This document shows positions 57,817-64,000 of a stretch of 64,000 bases of DNA, in pieces. The stretch's first letter is position 1, and each line of letters begins with the position of its first letter. The notes beneath the pieces are model-generated. The model searched no databases. It saw only the letters and a list, made by a program, of their open reading frames with translations, and was not told where the DNA came from. Position numbers and translations under genes: made by a program. This stretch comes from Suttonella sp. R2A3 (lineage in GTDB: Bacteria > Pseudomonadota > Gammaproteobacteria > Cardiobacteriales > Cardiobacteriaceae): the NCBI RefSeq assembly GCF_021513215.1, contig NZ_CP090975.1, forward strand, positions 1,109,501 through 1,173,500, given 5' to 3'.

Positions 57817-59084
57817 GCCCTTTGTGTGTTAAGCCAAGCAACCACATCTGCCTGTGCGACTGTGTGCTGACTTCCATCGGTTAAATTCTTCATCGTTACA
57901 TTGCCTTCTGCCGCTTCACCTTCACCCACAATCAAGGCAAAGTGCGCGCCACTGCGATCGGCTTTTTTCATTTGCGATTTCATGCCTTGCACTTCCGGAT
58001 GAAAGACTACCCGCGCAGAAGGCACAGCTTGGCGAATCGATTGGCAAAGCGAGAGTACGGTGGTTTGTTGCGCCGACTCTAAAGCGATCGCATAGACTAA
58101 AGGCGTGGGTGGGCTAAACGGTTTGGCCTGTTCAGCCAGTGATAAAATACGGTCAATCCCAAAAGCAAAACCTGCGGCTGGCGTGGGTTTGCCGCCAAGC
58201 TGCTCAACTAAACCATCATAGCGCCCACCAGCACAGACTGTTCCTTGCGCACCCAAGGCTTGGGTGGTCCATTCAAACACGCTGTGGTTGTAATAGTCCA
58301 GGCCACGCACCAAACGTGGGTTAATCACATACGCGACGCCAAGAGCGTCGAGCATCGCACAAACATCTTTAAAATGCTGGCGACTCTCCTCGCCAAGTGC
58401 ATCCTCTAACAAAGGTGCACCCTCGAGCACCGCTTGCACTTGCGCGTTCTTACTATCAAGAATCCGCAGCGGGTTAGTCTCTAAGCGACGAATGCTGTCG
58501 TCATCAAGCTGGTCCTTATGCTGCGTTAGATACGCGACCAAATCCGCTTGATACGCGCGACGTTCATCAAGCTGACCAATGCTGTTAATTTCTAAGCTGA
58601 CTTGTTCGCGAACCCCTAAGCGAGAAAACAGCGCATCGCCGATCAACATTAATTCCACATCTAAGGCAGGCGAGGCATAACCAAACGCTTCCACACTGAT
58701 TTGCGTAAATTGACGATAGCGGTCTTTTTGCGGGCGCTCATAGCGAAACATCGGCCCTTCGACAAACAGACGCTGTGGCTGTTGTAACAGTCCTTCTTGG
58801 ATCATCGCGCGCACAACGCCTGCGGTCGCTTCCGGGCGCAGGCTCAGGCTCTCACCCTTGCGATCGGCAAAGGTATACATTTCTTTGGCCACAATATCGG
58901 TTTCTTCACCAATCGTACGCTGAAACAAAGCCGTTTTTTCGAGTAGTGGCAGTGACCATGGCTGATAGGCAAAGCCCGATAAAATCTCATGGACCAACGT
59001 ACTCAACTGCGCCAGCTTTTCCGATTCTGGTGGCAAGATGGTGCGCATACCGCGCACCGATTGGATTGCAGCGCTATTACTCAT
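57813..59084 (-). CDS. hisS: histidyl-tRNA synthetase
   Basis: A 423-residue class II synthetase. Family motifs are QSVRGMRTILPPES at the N-terminus, FRYERPQKDRYRQFTQ (motif 2, about residues 112-127), LVRGLDYYNHSVFEW (about 260), and motif 3 AAGFAFGIDRIL. The C-terminal anticodon domain follows. It overlaps the rodZ end by 8 bases. Confidence 0.97.
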   Translation of the reverse strand: MSNSAAIQSVRGMRTILPPESEKLAQLSTLVHEILSGFAYQPWSLPLLEKTALFQRTIGEETDIVAKEMYTFADRKGESLSLRPEATAGVVRAMIQEGLLQQPQRLFVEGPMFRYERPQKDRYRQFTQISVEAFGYASPALDVELMLIGDALFSRLGVREQVSLEINSIGQLDERRAYQADLVAYLTQHKDQLDDDSIRRLETNPLRILDSKNAQVQAVLEGAPLLEDALGEESRQHFKDVCAMLDALGVAYVINPRLVRGLDYYNHSVFEWTTQALGAQGTVCAGGRYDGLVEQLGGKPTPAAGFAFGIDRILSLAEQAKPFSPPTPLVYAIALESAQQTTVLSLCQSIRQAVPSARVVFHPEVQGMKSQMKKADRSGAHFALIVGEGEAAEGNVTMKNLTDGSQHTVAQADVVAWLNTQRA

Positions 59085-60066
59085 TACTCACTACAACCTC
59101 AAACAAACGTGTATGCCCACCTTGACGGAAATTATCCAGCGGTCGCTCTTCGCCATTAAGCATTAAGGTCACCGCATCTGGGCGTCCAATATTCAGCGAA
59201 TAGCGCGGCGAATCACTGGTTAATTCAATACTCGAACCGGGTTGGTAAATCTTTGAATGCAGGATTTCACCACCCGCATTTTTCACTTCAATCCAGTTTT
59301 CCTGGGCGGTGGTCACAACCAACGCAGGGCCGCTGGACTGCGGACTGGCTTCACCTTCAGTATCATTTAGTAGACCAATATCATCAGCACTAGAGGCGTT
59401 CTGCTCATCTAAAGACGATAAGCTCAATGTATCGTTATTTTCAAGCGTTGTCGTATCGTCTGTTACAGGTTCACCAACGCTTTCTAAGGTCAAACCCGGC
59501 GTATCATTGCCTGAATTTTGCCCTTCCTGTTCACTGGCAATTTCCAAGACAATCCCTGAGGTTTCTTCATCACTGGCACCTTCTCCATTATTTACTGGAT
59601 CTTCTTGAGTCGCAAAAGCACCTTGAATTTGTTTAATCAGCCACGACTGGTCGTTAAATAACTGCGTCATGAGCACACCACCAAGGATAAGCAATAACCC
59701 AAGCATCACCCATTGACGCGTATAAGAGCGTTTATACGGTCGTTGCTGACTCTGCACATTAACCGAGCTCAGGCGTAATTTACCCGCGTCTTGTTTGCTA
59801 TCGCGCTGATTATAAGCAACCAATAATTTATCTTCTTCTAACTCGAGAAAGCGCGCGTAAATACTCAAATACCCACGCGTAAACACTGGTGCGCCGGTCG
59901 CTTCAAAATTATTCTCTTCGAGTTGCTCAATAACTACCCCACGCAAATTGGTTTGCATGGCGGCCGAGGCAATCGTGATGTCTCGTGCCTCACGTGCCTG
60001 ACGTAAGATTTGTCCAATATCAAGCGCCGCTGATGACTCATCCAATGATGTCACGCTGTCTTTCAT
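59077..60066 (-). CDS. rodZ: RodZ-type cytoskeleton protein
   Basis: 329 residues. It has an N-terminal helix-turn-helix that in RodZ binds MreB (IGQILRQAREARDITIASAA, about residues 17-36), one membrane segment (QWVMLGLLLILGGVLMT, about 118-134), an acidic Ser/Thr/Glu-rich linker, and a C-terminal DUF4115 domain with NWIEVKNAGGEILHSK. It links MreB to the wall machinery. Between it and hisS many gammaproteobacteria have ispG, which is absent here. Confidence 0.93.
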   Translation of the reverse strand: MKDSVTSLDESSAALDIGQILRQAREARDITIASAAMQTNLRGVVIEQLEENNFEATGAPVFTRGYLSIYARFLELEEDKLLVAYNQRDSKQDAGKLRLSSVNVQSQQRPYKRSYTRQWVMLGLLLILGGVLMTQLFNDQSWLIKQIQGAFATQEDPVNNGEGASDEETSGIVLEIASEQEGQNSGNDTPGLTLESVGEPVTDDTTTLENNDTLSLSSLDEQNASSADDIGLLNDTEGEASPQSSGPALVVTTAQENWIEVKNAGGEILHSKIYQPGSSIELTSDSPRYSLNIGRPDAVTLMLNGEERPLDNFRQGGHTRLFEVVVSNE

Positions 60067-60068
60067 GC

Positions 60069-60821
60069 TTATAATCCCAATTGTTGAGCCTGTGGTGACT
60101 GCGTATAACTTGCTCGCATCACCCGCAATAAATCTTCTTCCATACGCACATCACCTACCTGTCGTGCTGCTTGAATGCCTAAATAGGCACTCTCCGCGCT
60201 ATAACCGACATAGGTATGGACAATGCGCAAATAATTAAGCGCTGCCGTCGCATTACCGCGTTGCAAAGCGATTTCAGCCAGTGGCAGCAACGCGCCCGGT
60301 GCTTGACTATCAAGGGTTAACGCCTGTCGGTAAGCCCCTTCAGCACCGGTGATATTGCCACGACTGCGTTCGCAATTGCCTTGCATAATATACGATAAGG
60401 TCTGAAATTCTGCGCCCTTGCCGCGCATTTGCTGATACAGCGCTTGGCGCTCTGGATCACGGTTAAATTTGCACAAAAACGTCGCAAAATTAACAAAGCC
60501 GAGCGTGTAATCAGGATGACTGGAAATCAGCTTTTGATACGCCTGATAGCCTGAGGCGATATCACGCTTCTCTTCATAGAGCACAGCAAGCACATTCCAA
60601 GCCTCAGCCGGCTGCGAATTAATTTCAATCGCGCGCTTAAGCTTGGGCTCCGCTAAATCGTAGCGCCCCATTTGCAGGTATTGCGCTCCAAGCGCTAAAT
60701 AATCCTGATAGGCTTTTTCGTAATCGGGCTTAATTCCTCCTGTCGAGGTAGTATCTAACGAACTACACCCACCAAGAAGCACCACTAGAACGCTCGCGAT
60801 AAAACGGTTTGGTTTTTTCAT
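60069..60821 (-). CDS. pilF: type IV pilus assembly lipoprotein PilF (PilW)
   Basis: 250 residues. The lipoprotein signal ends LLGGC (Cys 19), followed by TPR repeats (for example YDLAEPKLKRAIEINSQPAE and RSRGNITGAEGAYRQALTLD). PilF carries the secretin PilQ to the outer membrane. It follows rlmN with an ATGA overlap. It implies the organism makes type IV pili, though no other pil gene is in the window. Confidence 0.92.
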   Translation of the reverse strand: MKKPNRFIASVLVVLLGGCSSLDTTSTGGIKPDYEKAYQDYLALGAQYLQMGRYDLAEPKLKRAIEINSQPAEAWNVLAVLYEEKRDIASGYQAYQKLISSHPDYTLGFVNFATFLCKFNRDPERQALYQQMRGKGAEFQTLSYIMQGNCERSRGNITGAEGAYRQALTLDSQAPGALLPLAEIALQRGNATAALNYLRIVHTYVGYSAESAYLGIQAARQVGDVRMEEDLLRVMRASYTQSPQAQQLGL

Positions 60822-61927
60822 GCAATCTCTGCCTGTTCACGACTCAGTTTCAGCGCGCGACGGCTACGGTCATTCACCTGCCCCACGAGCTGCCCACAAG
60901 CAGCATCAATATCTTCACCGCGGGTTTTGCGGATGGTTGCGATAAAGCCTGCTTTGGTTAAATAGCGTTGAAACGCCAGCATATCGCTGCGTTTTGAACA
61001 TTCAAACCGTGAACCCGGGAACGGGTTAAACGGAATCAGATTGATTTTTCCAGGAATCCCTTTGAGCAGCACGGCCAATTCTTTGGCGTGTTCCAGCCGA
61101 TCATTGACCCCACGCAGCATGACATATTCCCAAGTCACACCACCATGTTGCCCATTATGCGCCACATATTCCTGACACGCCTCAAGCAGCGCTGGCAGAC
61201 CATAGCGTTTATTAATCGGCACAATCTCATCACGCAGCGCATCGTTAGGCGCGTGCAGTGAAACAGCCAAACTAAGGTCTGTGACCTCTTTGAGCTGTTT
61301 GATCGCCGGCACAACCCCTGAAGTGCTCAAGGTCACGCGGCGCTTAGATAAGCCAAAGCCCCAGTCGTCCATCATGATATCGGTGGCTGGAATCACATTA
61401 TTGAAATTCACTAACGGCTCACCCATACCCATCAGCACCACGTTAGTGACCACGCGTTTGCCGTTATCACCGCAACCCAGCAAAGATTTAGCCAGCCAAA
61501 CTTGGGCGAGAATTTCACCGCTGGTTAAATTGCGGTTAAACCCTTCGTGCGCAGTCGAGCAAAACGGGCACGCTAGCGCACAACCTGCTTGCGAGGAAAT
61601 ACACAGCGTGCCGCGATCATCTTCAGGAATAAACACTGTTTCAATGCTGTTGCCGCAAGGATAGCGGAACACCCATTTACGTGTGCCATCACTGGCGATT
61701 TGATCAGCGATAATTTCTGGTAGCGCACAATGCGCGCGCTCATGCAACAGCGCACGCAAAGGCTTGCTCAAATCCGTCATCTGATCAAAATCAAGCATGC
61801 GCTCATGGTATAACCATTTCATGACCTGTTTGGCACGAAACGGCTTTTCGCCAAGCGCGACGAACCATTCGGTCAGCGCCTGCCGATTGAGTCCAAAAAG
61901 ATGCGTTTTGCTTGGCTGGGTGGTCAT
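60818..61927 (-). CDS. rlmN: 23S rRNA/tRNA (adenine-C2) methyltransferase RlmN
   Basis: A 369-residue radical SAM enzyme. The iron-sulphur cysteines are in CALACPFCSTAHEGF (about residues 116-130). GMGEPLVNFNNV and SLHAPNDALRD follow. The resolving cysteine is near the end (AACGQL). It methylates A2503 of 23S rRNA and A37 of tRNA. It abuts the ndk stop. Confidence 0.96.
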   Translation of the reverse strand: MTTQPSKTHLFGLNRQALTEWFVALGEKPFRAKQVMKWLYHERMLDFDQMTDLSKPLRALLHERAHCALPEIIADQIASDGTRKWVFRYPCGNSIETVFIPEDDRGTLCISSQAGCALACPFCSTAHEGFNRNLTSGEILAQVWLAKSLLGCGDNGKRVVTNVVLMGMGEPLVNFNNVIPATDIMMDDWGFGLSKRRVTLSTSGVVPAIKQLKEVTDLSLAVSLHAPNDALRDEIVPINKRYGLPALLEACQEYVAHNGQHGGVTWEYVMLRGVNDRLEHAKELAVLLKGIPGKINLIPFNPFPGSRFECSKRSDMLAFQRYLTKAGFIATIRKTRGEDIDAACGQLVGQVNDRSRRALKLSREQAEIA

Positions 61928-62350
61928 TTATTTACGTGCGCAGAGTTCGCTGTCAGTAAAGAAGTAAGCGATTTCTTGTTTGGCAGTTTCTGGCGCATCC
62001 GAGCCGTGTACCGCATTCGCATCGATGCTTTCAGCAAAATCCGCACGGATTGTGCCAGGTGCCGCTTCCTTAGGATTGGTCGCACCCATCACTTCGCGGT
62101 TTTTAGCAATTGCGCCTTCGCCTTCGAGTACCTGAATCATCACAGGTCCTGAAATCATGAATTCAACCAAATCGTTGAAAAATGGACGCTCTTTATGTAC
62201 GGCATAAAAGCCTTCAGCATCGCTACGGCTTAGCTGTTTCATTTTCGCGGCAACAATCCGCAAACCTGCTTGCTCAAAACGGGTGTAAATTTGGCCAATC
62301 ACATTCTTAGCCACGGCATCAGGTTTGATAATTGATAAGGTGCGTTCCAT
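61928..62350 (-). CDS. ndk: nucleoside diphosphate kinase
   Basis: A 140-residue enzyme that moves the gamma phosphate among nucleotides. It starts [19 protein letters not shown]. The active-site histidine is in [10 protein letters not shown] (about residue 116). I choose the ATG at 62350. The frame open to 62392 covers the promoter and has no site. Confidence 0.96.
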   Translation of the reverse strand: MERTLSIIKPDAVAKNVIGQIYTRFEQAGLRIVAAKMKQLSRSDAEGFYAVHKERPFFNDLVEFMISGPVMIQVLEGEGAIAKNREVMGATNPKEAAPGTIRADFAESIDANAVHGSDAPETAKQEIAYFFTDSELCARK

Positions 62351-62375
62351 AAAAAATAGTCTCCAAGTCGTTGTT

Positions 62376-62405
62376 ATGATAAAAACACACAATATGGTAG
62401 CACAA
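62376..62405 (-). promoter_or_regulatory. candidate promoter of ndk-rlmN-pilF unit
   Basis: TTGTGC (62400-62405), an 18-base spacer and TATCAT (62376-62381) on the minus strand, 25 bases before ndk. The unit could continue to bolA, since all genes are close or overlapping. Confidence 0.4.
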
Positions 62406-62479
62406 TACAGCGCTCAGACGGCAAATTATCCGCAAAATAATGGCGGTTTATGGCCAAAAAAACCTTAGCATGGGTTAAC

Positions 62480-62498
62480 AAAAACACCCTCTGTTTTT
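62480..62498 (-). terminator. AT-rich hairpin after the kinase-like gene
   Basis: AAAAACA (62480-62486) pairs with TGTTTTT (62492-62498) over a 5-base loop, two bases after the stop. A T7 run follows about 20 bases on. The stem is weak. Confidence 0.3.
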
Positions 62499-62500
62499 AG

Positions 62501-63295
62501 CTATTGGTCATGCTTGGATTTTGAGATCAGCGAGAGAAAATACAACACTTTTGCGATACGCTGCCCGTCGCGCCCTAACTTGGCAATCAATCGCCAACGC
62601 TGCCATTTTGCGAGCGCCCGGCTTGCCTCGATAAAACACTGTTTGCGTTCGTCGCTGCCTTGGTTAAGCACCCCTTCAAAAGCATTCGCTGCAGATTCAA
62701 CATCATCGATCATAAAAACAGTCGAATGCAAATAAAACAACAAATCCCGCACCTGGCATTGCGCTAAGCTAAGCTTCGTGCGCGGATCCTCTTCAAAATC
62801 AATAAATCCCCACCGCTCATGATCAAGTACTAAAATATTGCGTGAAAAGGCCTGACTGAGATAACTATCTTTTTGATGCACGCTATTAATACCCACCAAG
62901 CCACTTTGCCAAAGCGCAAGTAAATCTTGCTGCCGTGCCTGTGCTTCATGCAGCTGATGATCAAGCGTATCGGCTTGCCCTAAATCACTCATCATTAAGC
63001 CATCAGAACGTTGTGCCAACAACCTTGGGGCATTGACACCGGCTTGTTCCAGATCACGCAGACGATTGGCTTCATCGCTAATCGCTTCCTTGGGATTACA
63101 AAATACCCCACGCAAAGACGGTACTTTAAACAGATACAGCGCAATCAGCGTTTGTAGGGTATAAAGGATACGCAAATTACCTCGGTTGATACAACGCACC
63201 CATACCTTCCGACCATCGGGGAGTTTATGCGGGACAATCGATGCAGTTTGCGTACTTAACATCGATTTCAGTAAGGCCGAATAATCAAGACTCAT
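62501..63295 (-). CDS. kinase-fold protein next to msbA, probably LPS or small-molecule kinase
   Basis: 264 residues, start [11 protein letters not shown] at 63295, overlapping the msbA end by 11 bases. Kinase-like features are a hinge-like [16 protein letters not shown] (about 114-129), then [20 protein letters not shown] (about 168-187), where NILV and DFE resemble the catalytic-loop asparagine and the DFG aspartate. The usual beta3 lysine seems to be replaced (KVWVRC) and no HRD histidine is clear. Families such as KdkA/WaaP or YrbL are possible. Placement after msbA, where lpxK often stands, favours lipid A or core modification. Confidence 0.6.
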   Translation of the reverse strand: MSLDYSALLKSMLSTQTASIVPHKLPDGRKVWVRCINRGNLRILYTLQTLIALYLFKVPSLRGVFCNPKEAISDEANRLRDLEQAGVNAPRLLAQRSDGLMMSDLGQADTLDHQLHEAQARQQDLLALWQSGLVGINSVHQKDSYLSQAFSRNILVLDHERWGFIDFEEDPRTKLSLAQCQVRDLLFYLHSTVFMIDDVESAANAFEGVLNQGSDERKQCFIEASRALAKWQRWRLIAKLGRDGQRIAKVLYFLSLISKSKHDQ

Positions 63296-64000
63296 CGTTA
63301 GCGCTAAGTTGAGATTGGTGCAGTTCGGCGTAGCGGCCTTTCTTAGCGAGCAACTCGAGGTGTTTGCCTTGTTCAACAATCTGCCCTGCATCCATCACCA
63401 CAATATGGTCGGCTTTTTCAACCGTTGAGAGACGATGCGCCACAACGATTGTTGTCCGCGCACTCATCAACTGCTCTAGCGCTTCTTGCACTAAACGCTC
63501 GGACTCATTATCGAGCGCACTCGTTGCTTCATCAAGCAATAAAATCGGTGCGTTTTTTAATACCGCGCGCGCAATCGCTAAACGCTGACGCTGACCACCA
63601 GATAGCTTAAGGCCGTTCTCGCCAATCTCGGTATCAAGGCCGGCTGGCAATCTTTGAATAAAATCCCACGCGTTCGCCGCTTTCGCCGCCGCAATAATCG
63701 CTGCTTCGTCGTGCTCACCGAGTACGCCATAAGCGATATTATTGGCCACCGTATCGTTAAATAACACCACATCCTGGCTAACCAACGCCATCTGCGCGCG
63801 CAAACTCTCCAACTGGTACTCACCAATATTACGACCAGCAATCCGTACTTCGCCATCAGTGGGCGTAAAAAAGCGTGGCAATAAATTGACCAAAGTCGTT
63901 TTGCCGCAGCCAGAGGCGCCAACCAAGGCCACAACACGACCTTGCGGAATACGCAGACTGAGGTGATCAATGCTGTTGCGCTCAGCATCAGGATAACGAT
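63285..64000 (-). CDS. msbA: lipid A exporter MsbA-type ABC protein (5' part outside window)
   Basis: Only the nucleotide-binding domain is inside the window. The aromatic A-loop is [17 protein letters not shown] at the edge. Walker A is [10 protein letters not shown]-loop VSQDVVLFN, signature [16 protein letters not shown], Walker [13 protein letters not shown] and the switch histidine VAHRLSTVE. These fit MsbA/half-transporter exporters that flip core-lipid A. The missing membrane domain leaves other type IV ABC exporters possible. The C-terminus ends SQLSANDES. Confidence 0.85.
   Translation of the reverse strand, partial: RYPDAERNSIDHLSLRIPQGRVVALVGASGCGKTTLVNLLPRFFTPTDGEVRIAGRNIGEYQLESLRAQMALVSQDVVLFNDTVANNIAYGVLGEHDEAAIIAAAKAANAWDFIQRLPAGLDTEIGENGLKLSGGQRQRLAIARAVLKNAPILLLDEATSALDNESERLVQEALEQLMSARTTIVVAHRLSTVEKADHIVVMDAGQIVEQGKHLELLAKKGRYAELHQSQLSANDES

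Overview
The window is a continuous stretch of bacterial chromosome. It is dense, with most gaps under 200 bases and many stop/start overlaps. No rRNA, insertion sequence, prophage, integron or CRISPR array was found. Gene content and order point to a gammaproteobacterium. The evidence is the ndk-rlmN-pilF-rodZ-hisS-yfgM-bamB-der block, the tRNA-Tyr/Gly/Thr-tufB-tRNA-Trp-secE-nusG-rplKAJL-rpoBC block running straight into rpsL-rpsG-fusA-tufA-rpsJ-rplC, and typical Gram-negative envelope genes (bamB, msbA, macAB, pilF, lipoboxes). Genus cannot be fixed from the sequence alone. The ectoine uptake and breakdown genes suggest contact with saline or otherwise osmotically stressed surroundings.

Region 1 (1-24,223, all minus strand) is the translation and transcription core. 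Reading in the transcribed direction it holds tRNA-Tyr, tRNA-Gly(TCC), tRNA-Thr(GGT), tufB, tRNA-Trp, secE, nusG, rplK, rplA, rplJ, rplL, rpoB, rpoC, rpsL, rpsG, fusA, tufA, rpsJ, then rplC, D, W, B, rpsS, rplV, rpsC, rplP, rpmC, rpsQ, rplN, rplX and rplE (cut by the window edge). Promoters with near-consensus boxes and GC-rich discriminators precede tRNA-Tyr and tRNA-Trp. Leader-type RNA structures sit before rplK, rplJ, rpoB, rpsL and rplC. As given, rplC is split by a one-base insertion in an A6 run. The two tuf genes look identical except in their last two sense codons.

Region 2 (24,341-33,993) is an ectoine module of two divergent units. One reads minus and encodes a TeaABC-type TRAP transporter followed 6 bases later by asd. 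The other reads plus and encodes an M20 deacetylase, a diaminobutyrate transaminase, an ectoine hydrolase and an aldehyde dehydrogenase. Together they would import ectoine and convert it through N-acetyl-diaminobutyrate and diaminobutyrate to aspartate semialdehyde and then aspartate. Asd connects that intermediate to the lysine/threonine/methionine branch.

Region 3 (34,015-44,525) holds a MacAB-type efflux system with its own outer-membrane channel, trhP (tRNA hydroxylation), a Spx/ArsC-like protein, a glycosyltransferase-DedA pair, a quinone-oxidoreductase-like MDR enzyme, and a TlpA-like thioredoxin overlapping an unassigned beta-propeller-like protein.

Region 4 (44,718-50,211) is a methylcitrate-cycle operon, prpE-prpB-prpC-prpD. 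Region 5 (50,222-54,261) has purU overlapping a BASS-family transporter on the minus strand, then a plus-strand trio (TRIC/UPF0126 channel, pyridoxal kinase, SGNH hydrolase). Region 6 (54,266-64,000, minus) is bolA-der-bamB-yfgM-hisS-rodZ-pilF-rlmN-ndk, then a kinase-like gene overlapping the 3' end of msbA, which is cut by the window edge.
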